Below, in pieces: positions 26,357-35,936 of a stretch of 52,520 bases of DNA. The stretch's first letter is position 1. Each line of letters opens with the position of its first letter. The notes under the pieces were generated by a model, which was given only the letters and a program-made list of their open reading frames with translations, was not told where the DNA came from and searched no databases. The position numbers and the translations under genes are program-made. The stretch is taken from assembly GCF_000419685.1 (NCBI RefSeq), contig NZ_ATTM01000007.1, forward strand, positions 145,346 to 197,865. The letters run 5' to 3'. Source of the stretch: Flavobacterium antarcticum DSM 19726. Its GTDB lineage: Bacteria; Bacteroidota; Bacteroidia; Flavobacteriales; Flavobacteriaceae.

Positions 26357-26379
26357 ATTTGTTTTTCTATTTGGAACAA

Positions 26380-26430
26380 AGATTTAAGAAATTCGAGAAA
26401 TTTTAAAAATTATTCTAATTTCTTAAATCT
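26380..26430. terminator. Inverted repeat between convergent genes
   Basis: Arms AGATTTAAGAAATT (26380-26393) and AATTTCTTAAATCT (26417-26430) are perfect complements with a 23-nt A/T-rich loop. TCTTTTTTT follows on the plus strand. It probably terminates both flanking genes. Confidence 0.6.
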
Positions 26431-26442
26431 GTGTCTCTTTTT

Positions 26443-29256
26443 TTATTTTACCTCGATTTCATCAATAAAAATATAAGCGTTTCCTTCATAACCTTGATGC
26501 CATTCTGGTAAGATTCCGTAATTGGTTGCTTTTACTTTTACGTATCTCGCTTTGATTGCATTCTTTGCTTTGAAGTCGAAGTTCTTGATTTTATTATCGG
26601 TTTCTTTGGGATCCACATCGTTCTGAACACTTCCTACAAACGTGAAATTTACATTGTCATTTGAAGTATAATAATCGACTTTAGTTGGCATTAAAATCCA
26701 CGAACGCGAATCTTGTAAATAATTTGAACTGAAATTTTGAATTGATTTTGCTTCTTTCAAATCTACGATAGCTTCAAAATCTTGTCCTTGAAAACCTTGC
26801 CACTCGCCTTTTCTCCAGTTCGTAGTTCCATAAATTCCATCGATTAAACCTTCTGCTCCACCGGCATGATATTGTGGGTCGTATTTTGATTTGATGTCAA
26901 TTGTGTAATTGTTTGGTTTTTTGAAGAATTCAGCTGAAACAGCATTGCTACCTTTTCCATCTCTTTTCACGTAAGCTTGAATTTTTTCAGATTGTGAAAT
27001 TTCTAATGGATTTGTATATTTCATCCAAGCTGGTTTTCCTGGACTTGCACTTTGAAACATATAAAAAATCTCATCTTTTGGATTTTGCGAAGTAATCTCA
27101 ATCTTCAATTTATCTTTAAATGATTTACTGTCCGCTTGAATTACTGGCACAGTAACGATATCAGTATATTTAAAAAAATTACTACTCCTTATAGCTTCAT
27201 TATAAAAACTTCCAATGTTTTTTAATTCTTCTTTAGTGGAAGTTTTAGTAATCTCACTAATTTTCTCATTGTCTAAATTGAATTTTATTTTGTCAAAATA
27301 AGGTTGAGTAGAATCCCAACTAGCTTTCCCTGGAGTTACCGAATAAATCCCCATAGAACTCAAAACATACCAAGCACTCATTTGTCCACAATCTTCGTTT
27401 CCAATTAAACCGTCTGGAGTATTGGTGTAGAAATTATCTAAAATGTACTTTACTTTCTCGTTCGTTTTTTCGGGTTTGCCAATATAATTGTACAAATATG
27501 CCATGTGATGACTTGGCTCGTTTCCATGAGCATATTGTCCAATTAAACCTGTAACATCGACTTGCTGACGACCCGTAGTTTTACTTTCAGCGTTAAACAT
27601 TTCATCAAGTTTCGCTTCGAATTTTGCATTTCCACCATACGCTTCAATCATTCCTGGAATATCTTGAGGAACGAAGAATGTATATTGCCATGCATTTCCT
27701 TCTGTATAATTATTGTTCACTTCTCTCGGGTCGAATGGTTTGTCCCAACCGCTATTTTTCTTTGGACGAATAAAACCTGATTCTGAATCGAACAGATTTT
27801 TCCAACTTTGAGAACGTTTCATGAAGTAATCGTAATCTTCATTTTTGTTTAAAAGCATCGCCATTTGAGCAATACACCAATCGTCATACGCATATTCCAC
27901 CGTTTTTGAAACACTTTCATGTTCGTCATCAATCGAAATAAATCCGTTTTTCTTGTAAGCATCTAAACCTAAATGGTCTAACATTGCAGAATGTTTTGAA
28001 GCTTCAAATGCTTTTTCATAATCAAAACCTTTAATTCCTTTTGCCATTGCATCTGCCATAACTGAAACCGAATGATAACCAATCATGCAATCCGTCTCGT
28101 TGGAAGCCAATTCCCAAACCGGTAACCTCCCGCCTTGTTCGTACTGTTTTAGAAAAGTGTTGATGAAATCTGACGTTCGTTTCTTGTCAATCAAAGTGTA
28201 CAACGGATGAGCCGCTCTAAACGTGTCCCAGAGCGAGAAAACAGAATAGTACTCAAATCCTTCGGCAGTATGAATTTTATTGTCTCTACCAAGATATTTG
28301 CCATCTAAATCTTGTGCAATGTTAGGTTGCATCATTGTATGGTATAATGCCGTGTAAAAAATAGCCAATTTATCTTTATCATTAGAAGTAACCTCAATTT
28401 TAGTAAGTTCTTTGTTCCAAAGTGCTTCGGTTTCTTTTTTTACTTTTTCAAAATCCCAATGATTGATTTCTGACATATTCAGCTTTGCTCCTTCGGTTGA
28501 TGTTGGCGAAAGCGCTACTTTTATCTTAACCGTTTCTCCTTTTTTGACTTGCGTCGAAAAACTTAATGCTAATAAAGTTCCAGCGAACAATTTGTCTGTT
28601 ACTGTTGCAGGTGAAACTGCATTGTTATTTACCGAAGTAATTTTCATCGGCTTGCTGAATTCAATTCGTGCAAAGACAAACTGATTGGTTGCCCAAGCTT
28701 CACTGTTTCGCATGATTTCAATCGTTTTGTCGTCGATGATTCGAACTTCGCCCATCAACAATTTATCTCGGTGATTTAAGTCCAAAATAATATTTGCTTG
28801 ACCACTTTCATTGAATTTATATTCGTGAAAACCAACGCGTGTTGAAGTCGTTAATCGAACATCAATGTTATGCTTATCTAACTTGACACTGTAAAATCCG
28901 GCAGATGCTTTTTCGTTTTTGTGTGAAAATTTCGAAGAATAAATTTTATTGTCAAAACTTGTTTCGCCCATTGTTGGCATCAACATAATGTCGCCAAAAT
29001 CGGAAACTCCTGTCCCATTTAAATGCGTGTGCGAAAATCCATAAATCACATCATCTGAATAATGATAGCCGGAACAACCGTCCCAACTTCCATCAATTCG
29101 CGTATCTGGAGAAAGTTGGACCATTCCAAAAGGTATTGTAGCTCCTGGAAAAGTATGTCCGTGTCCGCCGGTTCCGATGAAAGGATTTACGTGTTGTTGA
29201 AAGTCTTGCGCAAAAGCAAAAGTTGAAATTAGAAGTAGTAAACTGTAATATCTCAT
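26443..29256 (-). CDS. GH92 family alpha-mannosidase
   Basis: 937 residues with a signal peptide (1-16, ending FAQ). The N-terminal beta-sandwich starts at once with NPFIGTGGHGHTFPGATIPFGM, the GH92 hallmark. The (alpha/alpha)6 catalytic part spans about 265-690, with the calcium- and substrate-site blocks NETDCMIGYHSVSVMADA and GNEDCGQMSAWYVLSSMG. After about 700 come a chitobiase C-terminal-like beta module (PVIQADSKSFKDKLKIEI) and an F5/8 type C-like carbohydrate module (about 800-937). It cleaves exo-alpha-mannose from N-glycans or mannan with inversion, outside the cytoplasm. No SusC/SusD pair is next to it. Confidence 0.95.
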   Translation of the reverse strand: MRYYSLLLLISTFAFAQDFQQHVNPFIGTGGHGHTFPGATIPFGMVQLSPDTRIDGSWDGCSGYHYSDDVIYGFSHTHLNGTGVSDFGDIMLMPTMGETSFDNKIYSSKFSHKNEKASAGFYSVKLDKHNIDVRLTTSTRVGFHEYKFNESGQANIILDLNHRDKLLMGEVRIIDDKTIEIMRNSEAWATNQFVFARIEFSKPMKITSVNNNAVSPATVTDKLFAGTLLALSFSTQVKKGETVKIKVALSPTSTEGAKLNMSEINHWDFEKVKKETEALWNKELTKIEVTSNDKDKLAIFYTALYHTMMQPNIAQDLDGKYLGRDNKIHTAEGFEYYSVFSLWDTFRAAHPLYTLIDKKRTSDFINTFLKQYEQGGRLPVWELASNETDCMIGYHSVSVMADAMAKGIKGFDYEKAFEASKHSAMLDHLGLDAYKKNGFISIDDEHESVSKTVEYAYDDWCIAQMAMLLNKNEDYDYFMKRSQSWKNLFDSESGFIRPKKNSGWDKPFDPREVNNNYTEGNAWQYTFFVPQDIPGMIEAYGGNAKFEAKLDEMFNAESKTTGRQQVDVTGLIGQYAHGNEPSHHMAYLYNYIGKPEKTNEKVKYILDNFYTNTPDGLIGNEDCGQMSAWYVLSSMGIYSVTPGKASWDSTQPYFDKIKFNLDNEKISEITKTSTKEELKNIGSFYNEAIRSSNFFKYTDIVTVPVIQADSKSFKDKLKIEITSQNPKDEIFYMFQSASPGKPAWMKYTNPLEISQSEKIQAYVKRDGKGSNAVSAEFFKKPNNYTIDIKSKYDPQYHAGGAEGLIDGIYGTTNWRKGEWQGFQGQDFEAIVDLKEAKSIQNFSSNYLQDSRSWILMPTKVDYYTSNDNVNFTFVGSVQNDVDPKETDNKIKNFDFKAKNAIKARYVKVKATNYGILPEWHQGYEGNAYIFIDEIEVK

Positions 29257-29298
29257 TAGTTGTGTGTTGGATTTTCAAAGATAGTAAAAGTTGTAAGT

Positions 29299-29331
29299 AA
29301 CTCCGACAGAGTTTTAAACTCTGTCGGAGTT
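29299..29331. repeat. Perfect palindromic element (33 bp)
   Basis: Two 16-bp arms (AACTCCGACAGAGTTT and its exact complement) surround one T. It lies 43 bp upstream of the GH92 start, so it is not a terminator of that gene. Its GC-rich outer part stands out in an A/T-rich gap. It looks like a member of a dispersed palindrome family. Confidence 0.75.
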
Positions 29332-29494
29332 GAGCGAATGAAAAAATTCTTTCTGAAAATCCTGAAAAGCAATGAAGTTTGGAATATTTAAAGGAAATTA
29401 AAGCGTGTTTAATTTGGATGAAATTGATATTTTCACTTCTATTGAATTTGTTATTGTGATTGAAATTGATATTTTCTATTTACCGAGATTCGCG

Positions 29495-29620
29495 TTAGGG
29501 ATAGTAACGGGAAATCCTTTTGTGGAATGCAATGGAACAAAAGATTATCTCACTTTATTTTTATTTTATTGGAGTTCGATGAATTTCATTTGAAGTGAAT
29601 AGCCCGACCCTTGTGGTAAC
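29495..29620. repeat. Structured intergenic repeat, first copy
   Basis: It holds AGGGATAGTAACGGGAAATCC, shown here in parts (AGGGATAGTAACGG, GAAATCC), then AATCCTTTTGT and ACAAAAGATT as near-complementary arms, and later AGCCCGACCCTTGTGG. The first part resembles GGTAGTAGCGGAAATCC at 45741-45757. Upstream (29420-29434, 29462-29476) the 15-mer GAAATTGATATTTTC occurs twice. No convincing gene lies in the 29257-29732 gap. Confidence 0.55.
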
Positions 29621-29624
29621 GCCC

Positions 29625-29658
29625 AAAAAAAAACGCAGCTGATAAATCAACTGCGTTT
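29625..29658 (-). terminator. Terminator of sdhCAB
   Basis: The stem AAACGCAG...CTGCGTTT extends by TGA/TCA over one C-A mismatch, with a 4-nt loop. On the minus strand it is followed by nine T. It lies 75 bp past the sdhB stop. Confidence 0.85.
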
Positions 29659-29732
29659 CTAATTTTATAAATAGGTTAGAAAAACTATCAAACCCACTTT
29701 ATCCAGATTCCGCATCAAGTGCGGAATTGGTG

Positions 29733-30476
29733 TTATTTTACGCTTGCAACTAAATACTCGCGGTTCATACGTGCGATGCTTTCAAGAGAAATTCCTTTTG
29801 GACATTCTACTTCACAAGCTCCAGTGTTGGTACAGTTACCAAAACCTTCTTCGTCCATCTGACGTACCATATTCAAAACACGGTCGTGTGCTTCTACTTT
29901 TCCTTGCGGTAAAAGTGCGAATTGCGATACTTTTGCAGAAACGAATAACATTGCTGAAGCGTTTTTACAAGAAGCTACACAAGCTCCACATCCGATGCAA
30001 CTTGCAACGTCAAACGCAGTATCTGCATCGTGTTTAGGAATTGGAATCGCATTTGCATCTTGCGTATTTCCTGAAGTACCTACAGAAATAAATCCTCCCG
30101 CATGCTGGATACGGTCAAAAGAACTTCTGTCTACCACTAAATCTCTAATTACTGGAAACGCTTTAGCACGGAACGGCTCGATAAAAATCGTGTCGCCATC
30201 CTTAAACATTCTCATGTGTAATTGACAAGTAGTTACTCCTCTATCTGGTCCGTGAGCTTCTCCGTTAATGAAAAGTGAACACATTCCGCAAATTCCTTCG
30301 CGACAATCGTGGTCAAAAGCAACTGGTTCGTCTCCTTTGTTTATTAATCCGTCGTTTAAAATGTCAAGCATTTCAAGAAAAGACATATCTCCGTCAATTC
30401 CATCGATTGGGTACTCAACGATTTTTCCTTCTGATTTGGCGTTTTTTTGACGCCATATTTTTAATGTAAGTTTCAT
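29733..30476 (-). CDS. sdhB: Succinate dehydrogenase iron-sulfur subunit
   Basis: A 247-residue peripheral membrane protein that carries electrons from SdhA to the quinone site. [2Fe-2S] ligands are in [12 protein letters not shown] and TTCQLH (about 60-85). The ferredoxin-like half has [14 protein letters not shown] (about 155) for [4Fe-4S] and [14 protein letters not shown] (about 213) for [3Fe-4S]/[4Fe-4S] binding. It is the last gene of sdhC-A-B and is separated from sdhA by an 82-bp spacer that holds a short periodic repeat, unusual inside an operon. Confidence 0.96.
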   Translation of the reverse strand: MKLTLKIWRQKNAKSEGKIVEYPIDGIDGDMSFLEMLDILNDGLINKGDEPVAFDHDCREGICGMCSLFINGEAHGPDRGVTTCQLHMRMFKDGDTIFIEPFRAKAFPVIRDLVVDRSSFDRIQHAGGFISVGTSGNTQDANAIPIPKHDADTAFDVASCIGCGACVASCKNASAMLFVSAKVSQFALLPQGKVEAHDRVLNMVRQMDEEGFGNCTNTGACEVECPKGISLESIARMNREYLVASVK

Positions 30477-30486
30477 CTCTTTTAAG

Positions 30487-30550
30487 TTTAAAAGTCATAA
30501 AGTCGAATGTCGAAAGTCTTTAAATTAAGACTTGTGGCTTTGGACTTCGG
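30487..30550. repeat. Seven-bp periodic repeat between sdhA and sdhB
   Basis: On the minus strand the spacer reads as degenerate heptamers around GACTTT: AAGTCCA, AAGCCAC, AAGTCTT, then ACTTTCG, ACATTCG, ACTTTAT, ACTTTTA. It fills most of the 82-bp gap. It has no coding content. Confidence 0.65.
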
Positions 30551-30558
30551 ATTTATTT

Positions 30559-32562
30559 CTATTTGTAACTACGTTGTACCAATTTGATATTGTCAAAAAC
30601 TAACTCTTCTTTGTGTAGCACCGCTTCGCTAGGTTTTCCTTTGTATTCCCAAGCTGCCACGTATGCAAAGTTCTCGTCGTCACGAAGTGCTTCTCCTTCT
30701 GGAGTTTGGTATTCTTCACGGAAGTGACCTCCACAAGATTCATTACGGTGTAATGCATCTGTTGCGAAAAGTTCTCCTAATTCCAAGAAATCGGCAACAC
30801 GCATGGCTTTTGCCAATTCTTCGTTGAAACTGTCCATTGTTCCAGGAACACGAACTTCTCTATGGAATTCTTCGCGTAAAGCTGCAATTTCGCTAATCGC
30901 TTCAGTTAAACCTTGTGCATTACGAGCCATTCCAACTTTGTCCCACATAATTTTTCCTAATTTCTTGTGGAAATAGTCAACTGAATGTGAACCGTTGTTG
31001 TTAATGAATTTCTCTAACTGCTGACGAACGTTATTTTCTGCCGCTTCAAATTCTGGTGTATCCGTTGGGATTTTACCTAATTTGATATCCGGTGCTAAAT
31101 AATTTCCAATTGTATACGGAAGTACAAAATATCCGTCTGCCAAACCTTGCATCAAAGCCGAAGCTCCTAAACGATTCGCCCCGTGGTCAGAGAAATTAGA
31201 TTCTCCAATTGAGAAACAACCTGGAATGGTAGTCATCAAATTGTAATCAACCCAAGTTCCACCCATTGTGTAGTGAACTGCTGGATAAATCATCATTGGT
31301 GTTTTGTATGGATTCTCATCAATGATTTTCTCATACATCTGGAACAAGTTACCGTATTTATTAGCTACTACTTCAGTACCTAATTCGATAATTTTAGCCG
31401 CATCAGCCGTTTCATGTAAACCTTTGATGTACGCTTGCTCATTTCCGTATCGTTGAATTGCTGTAGCAAAATCAAGATAAACCGCTTGACCTGTTTTGTT
31501 CACTCCAAATCCTGCATCACAACGCTCTTTTGCAGCACGAGAAGCAACGTCACGAGGAACTAAGTTTCCAAAAGCTGGATATCTTCTTTCCAAGTAATAA
31601 TCTCTTTCTGCTTCAGATAAATCCGTTGGTTTTTTCTTACCCTCACGAATTGCTGCTGCGTCTTCTAATGTTTTTGGAACCCAAATACGTCCATCATTTC
31701 TCAAAGATTCCGACATCAAAGTCAATTTTGACTGGTGATCTCCAGAAACTGGAATACATGTTGGGTGAATTTGTGTGTAACAAGGATTTGCAAAATATGC
31801 ACCTCTCTTGTGTATTTTCCACGCTGCTGTAGCGTTACTTCCCATCGCATTTGTAGAAAGGAAGAAAACGTTTCCGTATCCACCAGAACCTACCACAACT
31901 GCGTGAGCTGAATGTCTTTCTATTTCTCCTGTAACCAAGTTACGAGCGATAATTCCTCTAGCTTTTCCGTTTACGATAACTAAATCTAGCATTTCGTGAC
32001 GGTTGTACATTTTAATTTTTCCACGACCGATTTGACGGTTCATTGCAGAATATGCTCCTAAAAGTAATTGCTGTCCTGTTTGTCCTTTTGCATAAAAAGT
32101 ACGTGAAACTAATGCTCCACCAAAAGAACGGTTGTCCAATAAACCACCATATTCACGTGCCAATGGAACTCCTTGAGCCACACATTGGTCAATGATATTA
32201 GTAGAAACTTCAGCTAAACGATATACGTTTGCTTCTCTTGAACGGTAATCTCCCCCTTTAACCGTGTCATAAAACAAACGGAAAGTTGAATCACCATCTC
32301 CTTGGTAATTTTTTGCAGCATTAATACCTCCTTGAGCAGCGATCGAGTGTGCTCTACGAGGTGAATCCTGAAAACAAAATGCTTTAACGTTATAACCCAA
32401 TTCGGCTAGAGTTGCAGCGGCAGAACCTCCTGCAAGACCTGTTCCCACAACGATTATATCTAAATTTCTTTTGTTTGCCGGATTAACTAAATTAATATGG
32501 TCTTTATAATCGGTCCATTTGTCCGCGATTGGGCCATTTGGTATTTTTGAATCTAAACTCAT
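30559..32562 (-). CDS. sdhA: Succinate dehydrogenase flavoprotein subunit
   Basis: 667 residues, long as in the type-B enzymes of Bacteroidetes and epsilonproteobacteria. FAD is bound at the dinucleotide motif [19 protein letters not shown] (about 37-55). The covalent-FAD histidine is in [15 protein letters not shown]. The substrate site has HPTCIPVSG and the catalytic region [15 protein letters not shown]. It oxidises succinate to fumarate. It lies 15 bp downstream of sdhC. The C-terminus has the conserved [11 protein letters not shown]. Confidence 0.97.
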   Translation of the reverse strand: MSLDSKIPNGPIADKWTDYKDHINLVNPANKRNLDIIVVGTGLAGGSAAATLAELGYNVKAFCFQDSPRRAHSIAAQGGINAAKNYQGDGDSTFRLFYDTVKGGDYRSREANVYRLAEVSTNIIDQCVAQGVPLAREYGGLLDNRSFGGALVSRTFYAKGQTGQQLLLGAYSAMNRQIGRGKIKMYNRHEMLDLVIVNGKARGIIARNLVTGEIERHSAHAVVVGSGGYGNVFFLSTNAMGSNATAAWKIHKRGAYFANPCYTQIHPTCIPVSGDHQSKLTLMSESLRNDGRIWVPKTLEDAAAIREGKKKPTDLSEAERDYYLERRYPAFGNLVPRDVASRAAKERCDAGFGVNKTGQAVYLDFATAIQRYGNEQAYIKGLHETADAAKIIELGTEVVANKYGNLFQMYEKIIDENPYKTPMMIYPAVHYTMGGTWVDYNLMTTIPGCFSIGESNFSDHGANRLGASALMQGLADGYFVLPYTIGNYLAPDIKLGKIPTDTPEFEAAENNVRQQLEKFINNNGSHSVDYFHKKLGKIMWDKVGMARNAQGLTEAISEIAALREEFHREVRVPGTMDSFNEELAKAMRVADFLELGELFATDALHRNESCGGHFREEYQTPEGEALRDDENFAYVAAWEYKGKPSEAVLHKEELVFDNIKLVQRSYK

Positions 32563-32577
32563 GATTTTATAGGTATA

Positions 32578-33408
32578 TTATTTAGCAAAAAAGTGAATGT
32601 AAACTGGAATCGTAGCGAATAATAGTGGAACTAAAATCGCGAAACCTTTCCCGAATACTCTAATGAAGCCATTGTATTTTGGATGATTTACTCCTAATGA
32701 TTGGAATGCGCTTGCAAAACCATGTAGTAAGTGAAATGCTAAAACGAACATAGCAAGAACGTACATAATTGTAGCAATCAAACCATATTTTGCATCTTGA
32801 AAATAGTCAAAAGTAATTTTGTGTAAATCTTTGTAACCGTCTTTCAATTTTACATTTGCTGCAGCGTCAAAGAATTCAGTACGATTTTTAATAAGAACCG
32901 CCTTCTGTTCTACTTGTATTTTAGGTAAATAACCGCCGTCCGTTGTCAAGTAAAACTCTTGTTTTTGACCCGCAATGTCAATTGTTGTAGTTTGCAACGG
33001 CATGTTTTCGTCAAAATGCATTACAGCCCAAAAGTTAACCATGTGTGTAATGATGAAAATCAAAATTAACGATCCTAAAATCGCCATGTTTCTTGAAGCC
33101 CAGTGACTGTTTGCACTTGGATTTTCTTTTGCATAACCAATTGGCCTTGCTTTTCTGTTTTGAATAGTCAGTAAAATACCGTCGATTGCGTGAAACACAA
33201 TAGAAATGTAAGTCACATAAGATAATAATTTAACTGCCGGATTGGTAGTCATAAATACCGCATACTGGTTGAATTGTAATGCGTCTCCAAATATTAGTTG
33301 CAAGTTTCCAGCCAAGTGTCCAGCTAAAAACAAGCATAAAAATAAACCTGTAAGAGCCATCCAGTACTTCTTAGCAAGTGACGACTTTAATAATGCAGAT
33401 TTTGCCAT
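32578..33408 (-). CDS. sdhC: Succinate dehydrogenase cytochrome b subunit (type B)
   Basis: A 276-residue membrane anchor, the fused di-heme form typical of type-B SQR/QFR, with about five helices. His residues for heme ligation are in LAGHLAGNLQ, IVFHAIDG, IITHMVNFW and AFHLLHGFAS. Between helices 3 and 4 is an extra hydrophilic loop of about 65 residues (NMPLQTTTIDIAGQKQEF and on) that probably faces the periplasm. It reduces menaquinone with electrons from SdhB. It is the first gene of the operon, behind a well-matched promoter. Confidence 0.93.
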   Translation of the reverse strand: MAKSALLKSSLAKKYWMALTGLFLCLFLAGHLAGNLQLIFGDALQFNQYAVFMTTNPAVKLLSYVTYISIVFHAIDGILLTIQNRKARPIGYAKENPSANSHWASRNMAILGSLILIFIITHMVNFWAVMHFDENMPLQTTTIDIAGQKQEFYLTTDGGYLPKIQVEQKAVLIKNRTEFFDAAANVKLKDGYKDLHKITFDYFQDAKYGLIATIMYVLAMFVLAFHLLHGFASAFQSLGVNHPKYNGFIRVFGKGFAILVPLLFATIPVYIHFFAK

Positions 33409-33437
33409 AATTTATAATTGAGTGTTTTAAAATCACA

Positions 33438-33468
33438 CAAAAATACTGCTAATTCAGAAATACTACAA
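33438..33468 (-). promoter_or_regulatory. Promoter of sdhCAB
   Basis: On the minus strand TTG (33468-33466), 20 bp, then TATTTTTG (33445-33438). Expected start near 33432, giving a leader of about 24 nt. The remaining about 145 bp to the next gene show nothing else. Confidence 0.7.
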
Positions 33469-33613
33469 CCTTTGAACCTCTATTTATAACGATTTTAAAG
33501 TGTTTAATTCACGACAACATTCTTAAATTGACTAGAATTTATAATGTCTTTTTAAAAATGCTTGTAAAAAACCGATAAATATTCAACATCTGAGTCTACC
33601 TTAAAGGATTGCA

Positions 33614-34465
33614 TCAATACGTTTTAGTCATGTTTTCATCGGTAACTAAAATGAAGTCTGCTTTGTTTACAGATTCCTTTTCCAGCCTCTTAAGTTGACT
33701 TTGCTCCACGGTAGAAATAGTTACTACTCGAAGTTCAGGCTTATATTTTCTTAAATACCAGTTAATTCCATCAAAATTATCCGAATGAAAACTTCCATTA
33801 TAATGAATAAAAACAGAATCTGATTGTAGGTTTTTCACAATAAAATAAGCCATAGTCGCATCTTTACTTGCTTGCGCTTTTGGCATATTTGGACTCGTGT
33901 GTTCGCCCATCATCGTCATCATTTCTTTATAGCCAGGCAAATCCTTGTCATAAGGAATCGGTTGTGGGGCAATCCAAGATTTTTCTTCTTCTGTCAAAGA
34001 TTCTAAACTTTCAAATCCCTTTTTATGAACCATGGATGCGTAACGTCGTGGAACATTGGTTGCGATGAATTTAATTTTCTTGGCTTTCGCCAAATCTACT
34101 AAAGGTTTATAGTCGGTTTTATAATTAGGCCACAATCGAGCAGAAGAATCTAATTGCTTCTGAGTTATTTTTCCAGACAAATACTCATTTAATTGCATTT
34201 GGTTATCCGCTTCAATCATTTCGGCTCCTAAGACAATTGCTTTTTTAGCAGCAATTTCTTTTGTCAATTCTAATTCCAACCAATGACAAATGGGATTGTC
34301 GTGAAATTCTCCAAAGAAAACAACTTCGGCTTTCAAACCTGCTTTTACCACTTTTTCAAAAGAAACCTTTCTTCCCTTCTTGTCAAAAAGTTGATAAGCT
34401 TTTTTATGTTGAGCGTTTAAAATCGTGCAAGTTGCCAATAGAAATAAGACGATACCGTTTTTCAT
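33614..34465 (-). CDS. ChaN-family haem-binding-like protein
   Basis: A 283-residue exported protein from MKNGIVLFLLATCTILNAQ (signal peptide ending AQ); an upstream in-frame ATG would bury it. The body follows the ChaN/Haem_bdg_2 family: EFHDNPICHWLELELT, GAEMIEADNQMQLNEYLSG, and near the end YNGSFHSDNFDGI. In Campylobacter a ChaN protein binds haem pairs and is iron-regulated; the same role here is inference. No Fur-like box is obvious. It is divergent from the aminopeptidase gene. Confidence 0.85.
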   Translation of the reverse strand: MKNGIVLFLLATCTILNAQHKKAYQLFDKKGRKVSFEKVVKAGLKAEVVFFGEFHDNPICHWLELELTKEIAAKKAIVLGAEMIEADNQMQLNEYLSGKITQKQLDSSARLWPNYKTDYKPLVDLAKAKKIKFIATNVPRRYASMVHKKGFESLESLTEEEKSWIAPQPIPYDKDLPGYKEMMTMMGEHTSPNMPKAQASKDATMAYFIVKNLQSDSVFIHYNGSFHSDNFDGINWYLRKYKPELRVVTISTVEQSQLKRLEKESVNKADFILVTDENMTKTY

Positions 34466-34541
34466 TGTATAAAATTTGTCTAAATATAACAATATTCTCA
34501 AATTTTATAGCGGTCTTAACTTCAATTGAACCTATTATTAT

Positions 34542-34549
34542 TAAATTTG
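34542..34549 (+). promoter_or_regulatory. Candidate -7 element of the aminopeptidase gene
   Basis: TAAATTTG matches TAnnTTTG. A TTG lies 13 bp upstream, closer than consensus. Expected start near 34555, immediately before the hairpin at 34558-34586. Confidence 0.4.
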
Positions 34550-34557
34550 AATTTCTT

Positions 34558-34586
34558 AAAACTTCTTCATTTACGAAGTTTTTTTT
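34558..34586 (+). terminator. Terminator-like hairpin in the aminopeptidase leader
   Basis: AAAACTTC and GAAGTTTT form an 8-bp perfect stem with a 9-nt loop, followed by eight T in total. No plus-strand gene ends upstream, so it sits in the leader of the next gene. Confidence 0.5.
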
Positions 34587-34611
34587 CACAACAAAATAAA
34601 ATCTTTCACAC

Positions 34612-35904
34612 ATGAAATACCATCAAATAGACCGACCGCTTTTTATCAAAAATCGCAAGAAATTTACGGCAGCTATGAAACCGAATAGTGTAGCCGTTTT
34701 CAACTCAAATGATATTTACCCCGTTTCAGCAGATAGTACGTTGCCTTTTGCACAACACCGCGATATATTTTATCTAAGTGGTGTGGACCAAGAAGAAAGT
34801 ATTTTATTGCTTTTCCCGGACGCTCCTTATGAGAGTTTGAGAGAAATTCTATTTTTGAAAGAAACGAACGATCACATTGCGGTTTGGGAAGGCGAAAAAC
34901 TGACTAAAGAACGTGCTTTTGAAGTATCAGGAGTGAAAACAGTGATTTGGTTGCAAGATTTTCACAAGACTTTGAAGGAAGTAATGGCGTATTCAGATAC
35001 GATATACATTAATACGAACGAACATTATCGCGCAAGTGTGGATACGCAAACCCGTGAAGACCGTTTTATAAAATGGTGGAAAGAAAACTATCCAGCTCAT
35101 AAAGTAGAAAAATCAAACCCAATATTACAACGCTTGCGTTCTGTAAAGGAGCAAGAGGAATTAGATTTAATTCAACACGCTTGTAATATTACCGAAAAAG
35201 GTTTTCGTCGTGTTTTGAATTTTGTAAAACCAGATGTAACAGAGTATGAAATTGAAGCAGAATTTATCCACGAATTCATCAGAAATCGTTCAAAAGGTTT
35301 TGCTTACACGCCAATTATTGCTTCAGGAAATAATGCGAATGTTTTGCATTACATCGAAAACAACCAACCTTGTAAAGCAGGTGATTTAATCTTGTTTGAC
35401 GTTGCTGCAGAATATGCTAATTATTCAAGCGATATGTCGCGTACAATTCCTGTTTCAGGAAAATACACAGACCGACAAAAAGCAGTTTACAATGCTGTTT
35501 TGAGAGTAAAAAATGAAGCTACAAAATTATTAGTTCCAGGTGCATTTTGGAAACAATACCATGAGGAAGTGGGTAAAATTATGACTTCAGAATTACTAGG
35601 TTTAGGTCTTTTAGACAAAGCCGATGTGCAAAACGAAAATCCAGAATGGCCGGCTTATAAAAAATATTTCATGCATGGAACTTCACACCACATGGGATTG
35701 GACACGCACGATTATGGTTTGCTTTACGAACCTATGAAAGCGAATATGGTTTTCACTGTTGAACCAGGAATTTATATTCCAGCAGAAGGTTTTGGTATCC
35801 GATTAGAAGATAATGTCGTGATTCAAGAAAGCGGTGAACCGTTTAATATGATGGCGAATATTCCTATTGAAGTCGAGGAAATTGAGTCGCTTATGAATGC
35901 GTAA
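34612..35904 (+). CDS. Xaa-Pro aminopeptidase (M24B family)
   Basis: 430 residues. A creatinase-like N-terminal domain (about 1-170) precedes the pita-bread catalytic domain. The five metal ligands are visible: Asp in LFDVAAEYANYSSDMSRT (two), His in HGTSHHMGLDTHD, Glu in FTVEPGIY and Glu in RLEDNVV. It removes an N-terminal residue next to proline, usually with two Mn ions, in the cytoplasm. No signal peptide. It is transcribed alone, with a possible attenuator-like hairpin before it and a strong terminator after. Confidence 0.93.
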   Translation: MKYHQIDRPLFIKNRKKFTAAMKPNSVAVFNSNDIYPVSADSTLPFAQHRDIFYLSGVDQEESILLLFPDAPYESLREILFLKETNDHIAVWEGEKLTKERAFEVSGVKTVIWLQDFHKTLKEVMAYSDTIYINTNEHYRASVDTQTREDRFIKWWKENYPAHKVEKSNPILQRLRSVKEQEELDLIQHACNITEKGFRRVLNFVKPDVTEYEIEAEFIHEFIRNRSKGFAYTPIIASGNNANVLHYIENNQPCKAGDLILFDVAAEYANYSSDMSRTIPVSGKYTDRQKAVYNAVLRVKNEATKLLVPGAFWKQYHEEVGKIMTSELLGLGLLDKADVQNENPEWPAYKKYFMHGTSHHMGLDTHDYGLLYEPMKANMVFTVEPGIYIPAEGFGIRLEDNVVIQESGEPFNMMANIPIEVEEIESLMNA

Positions 35905-35906
35905 AG

Positions 35907-35936
35907 TTGTAGGTTCTAGGTTGTAAGTTATAGGTT
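35907..35936. repeat. Seven-bp tandem repeat after the aminopeptidase
   Basis: Four heptamers in register: TTGTAGG, TTCTAGG, TTGTAAG, TTATAGG, then TT. The array begins 2 bp after the stop codon and runs into the terminator. Confidence 0.75.

Noticed and set aside
29405..29593. 62-codon frame upstream of sdhB's terminator
   Set aside because: Overlaps the intergenic repeat element and a 15-bp direct repeat; composition is that of A/T-rich non-coding DNA.
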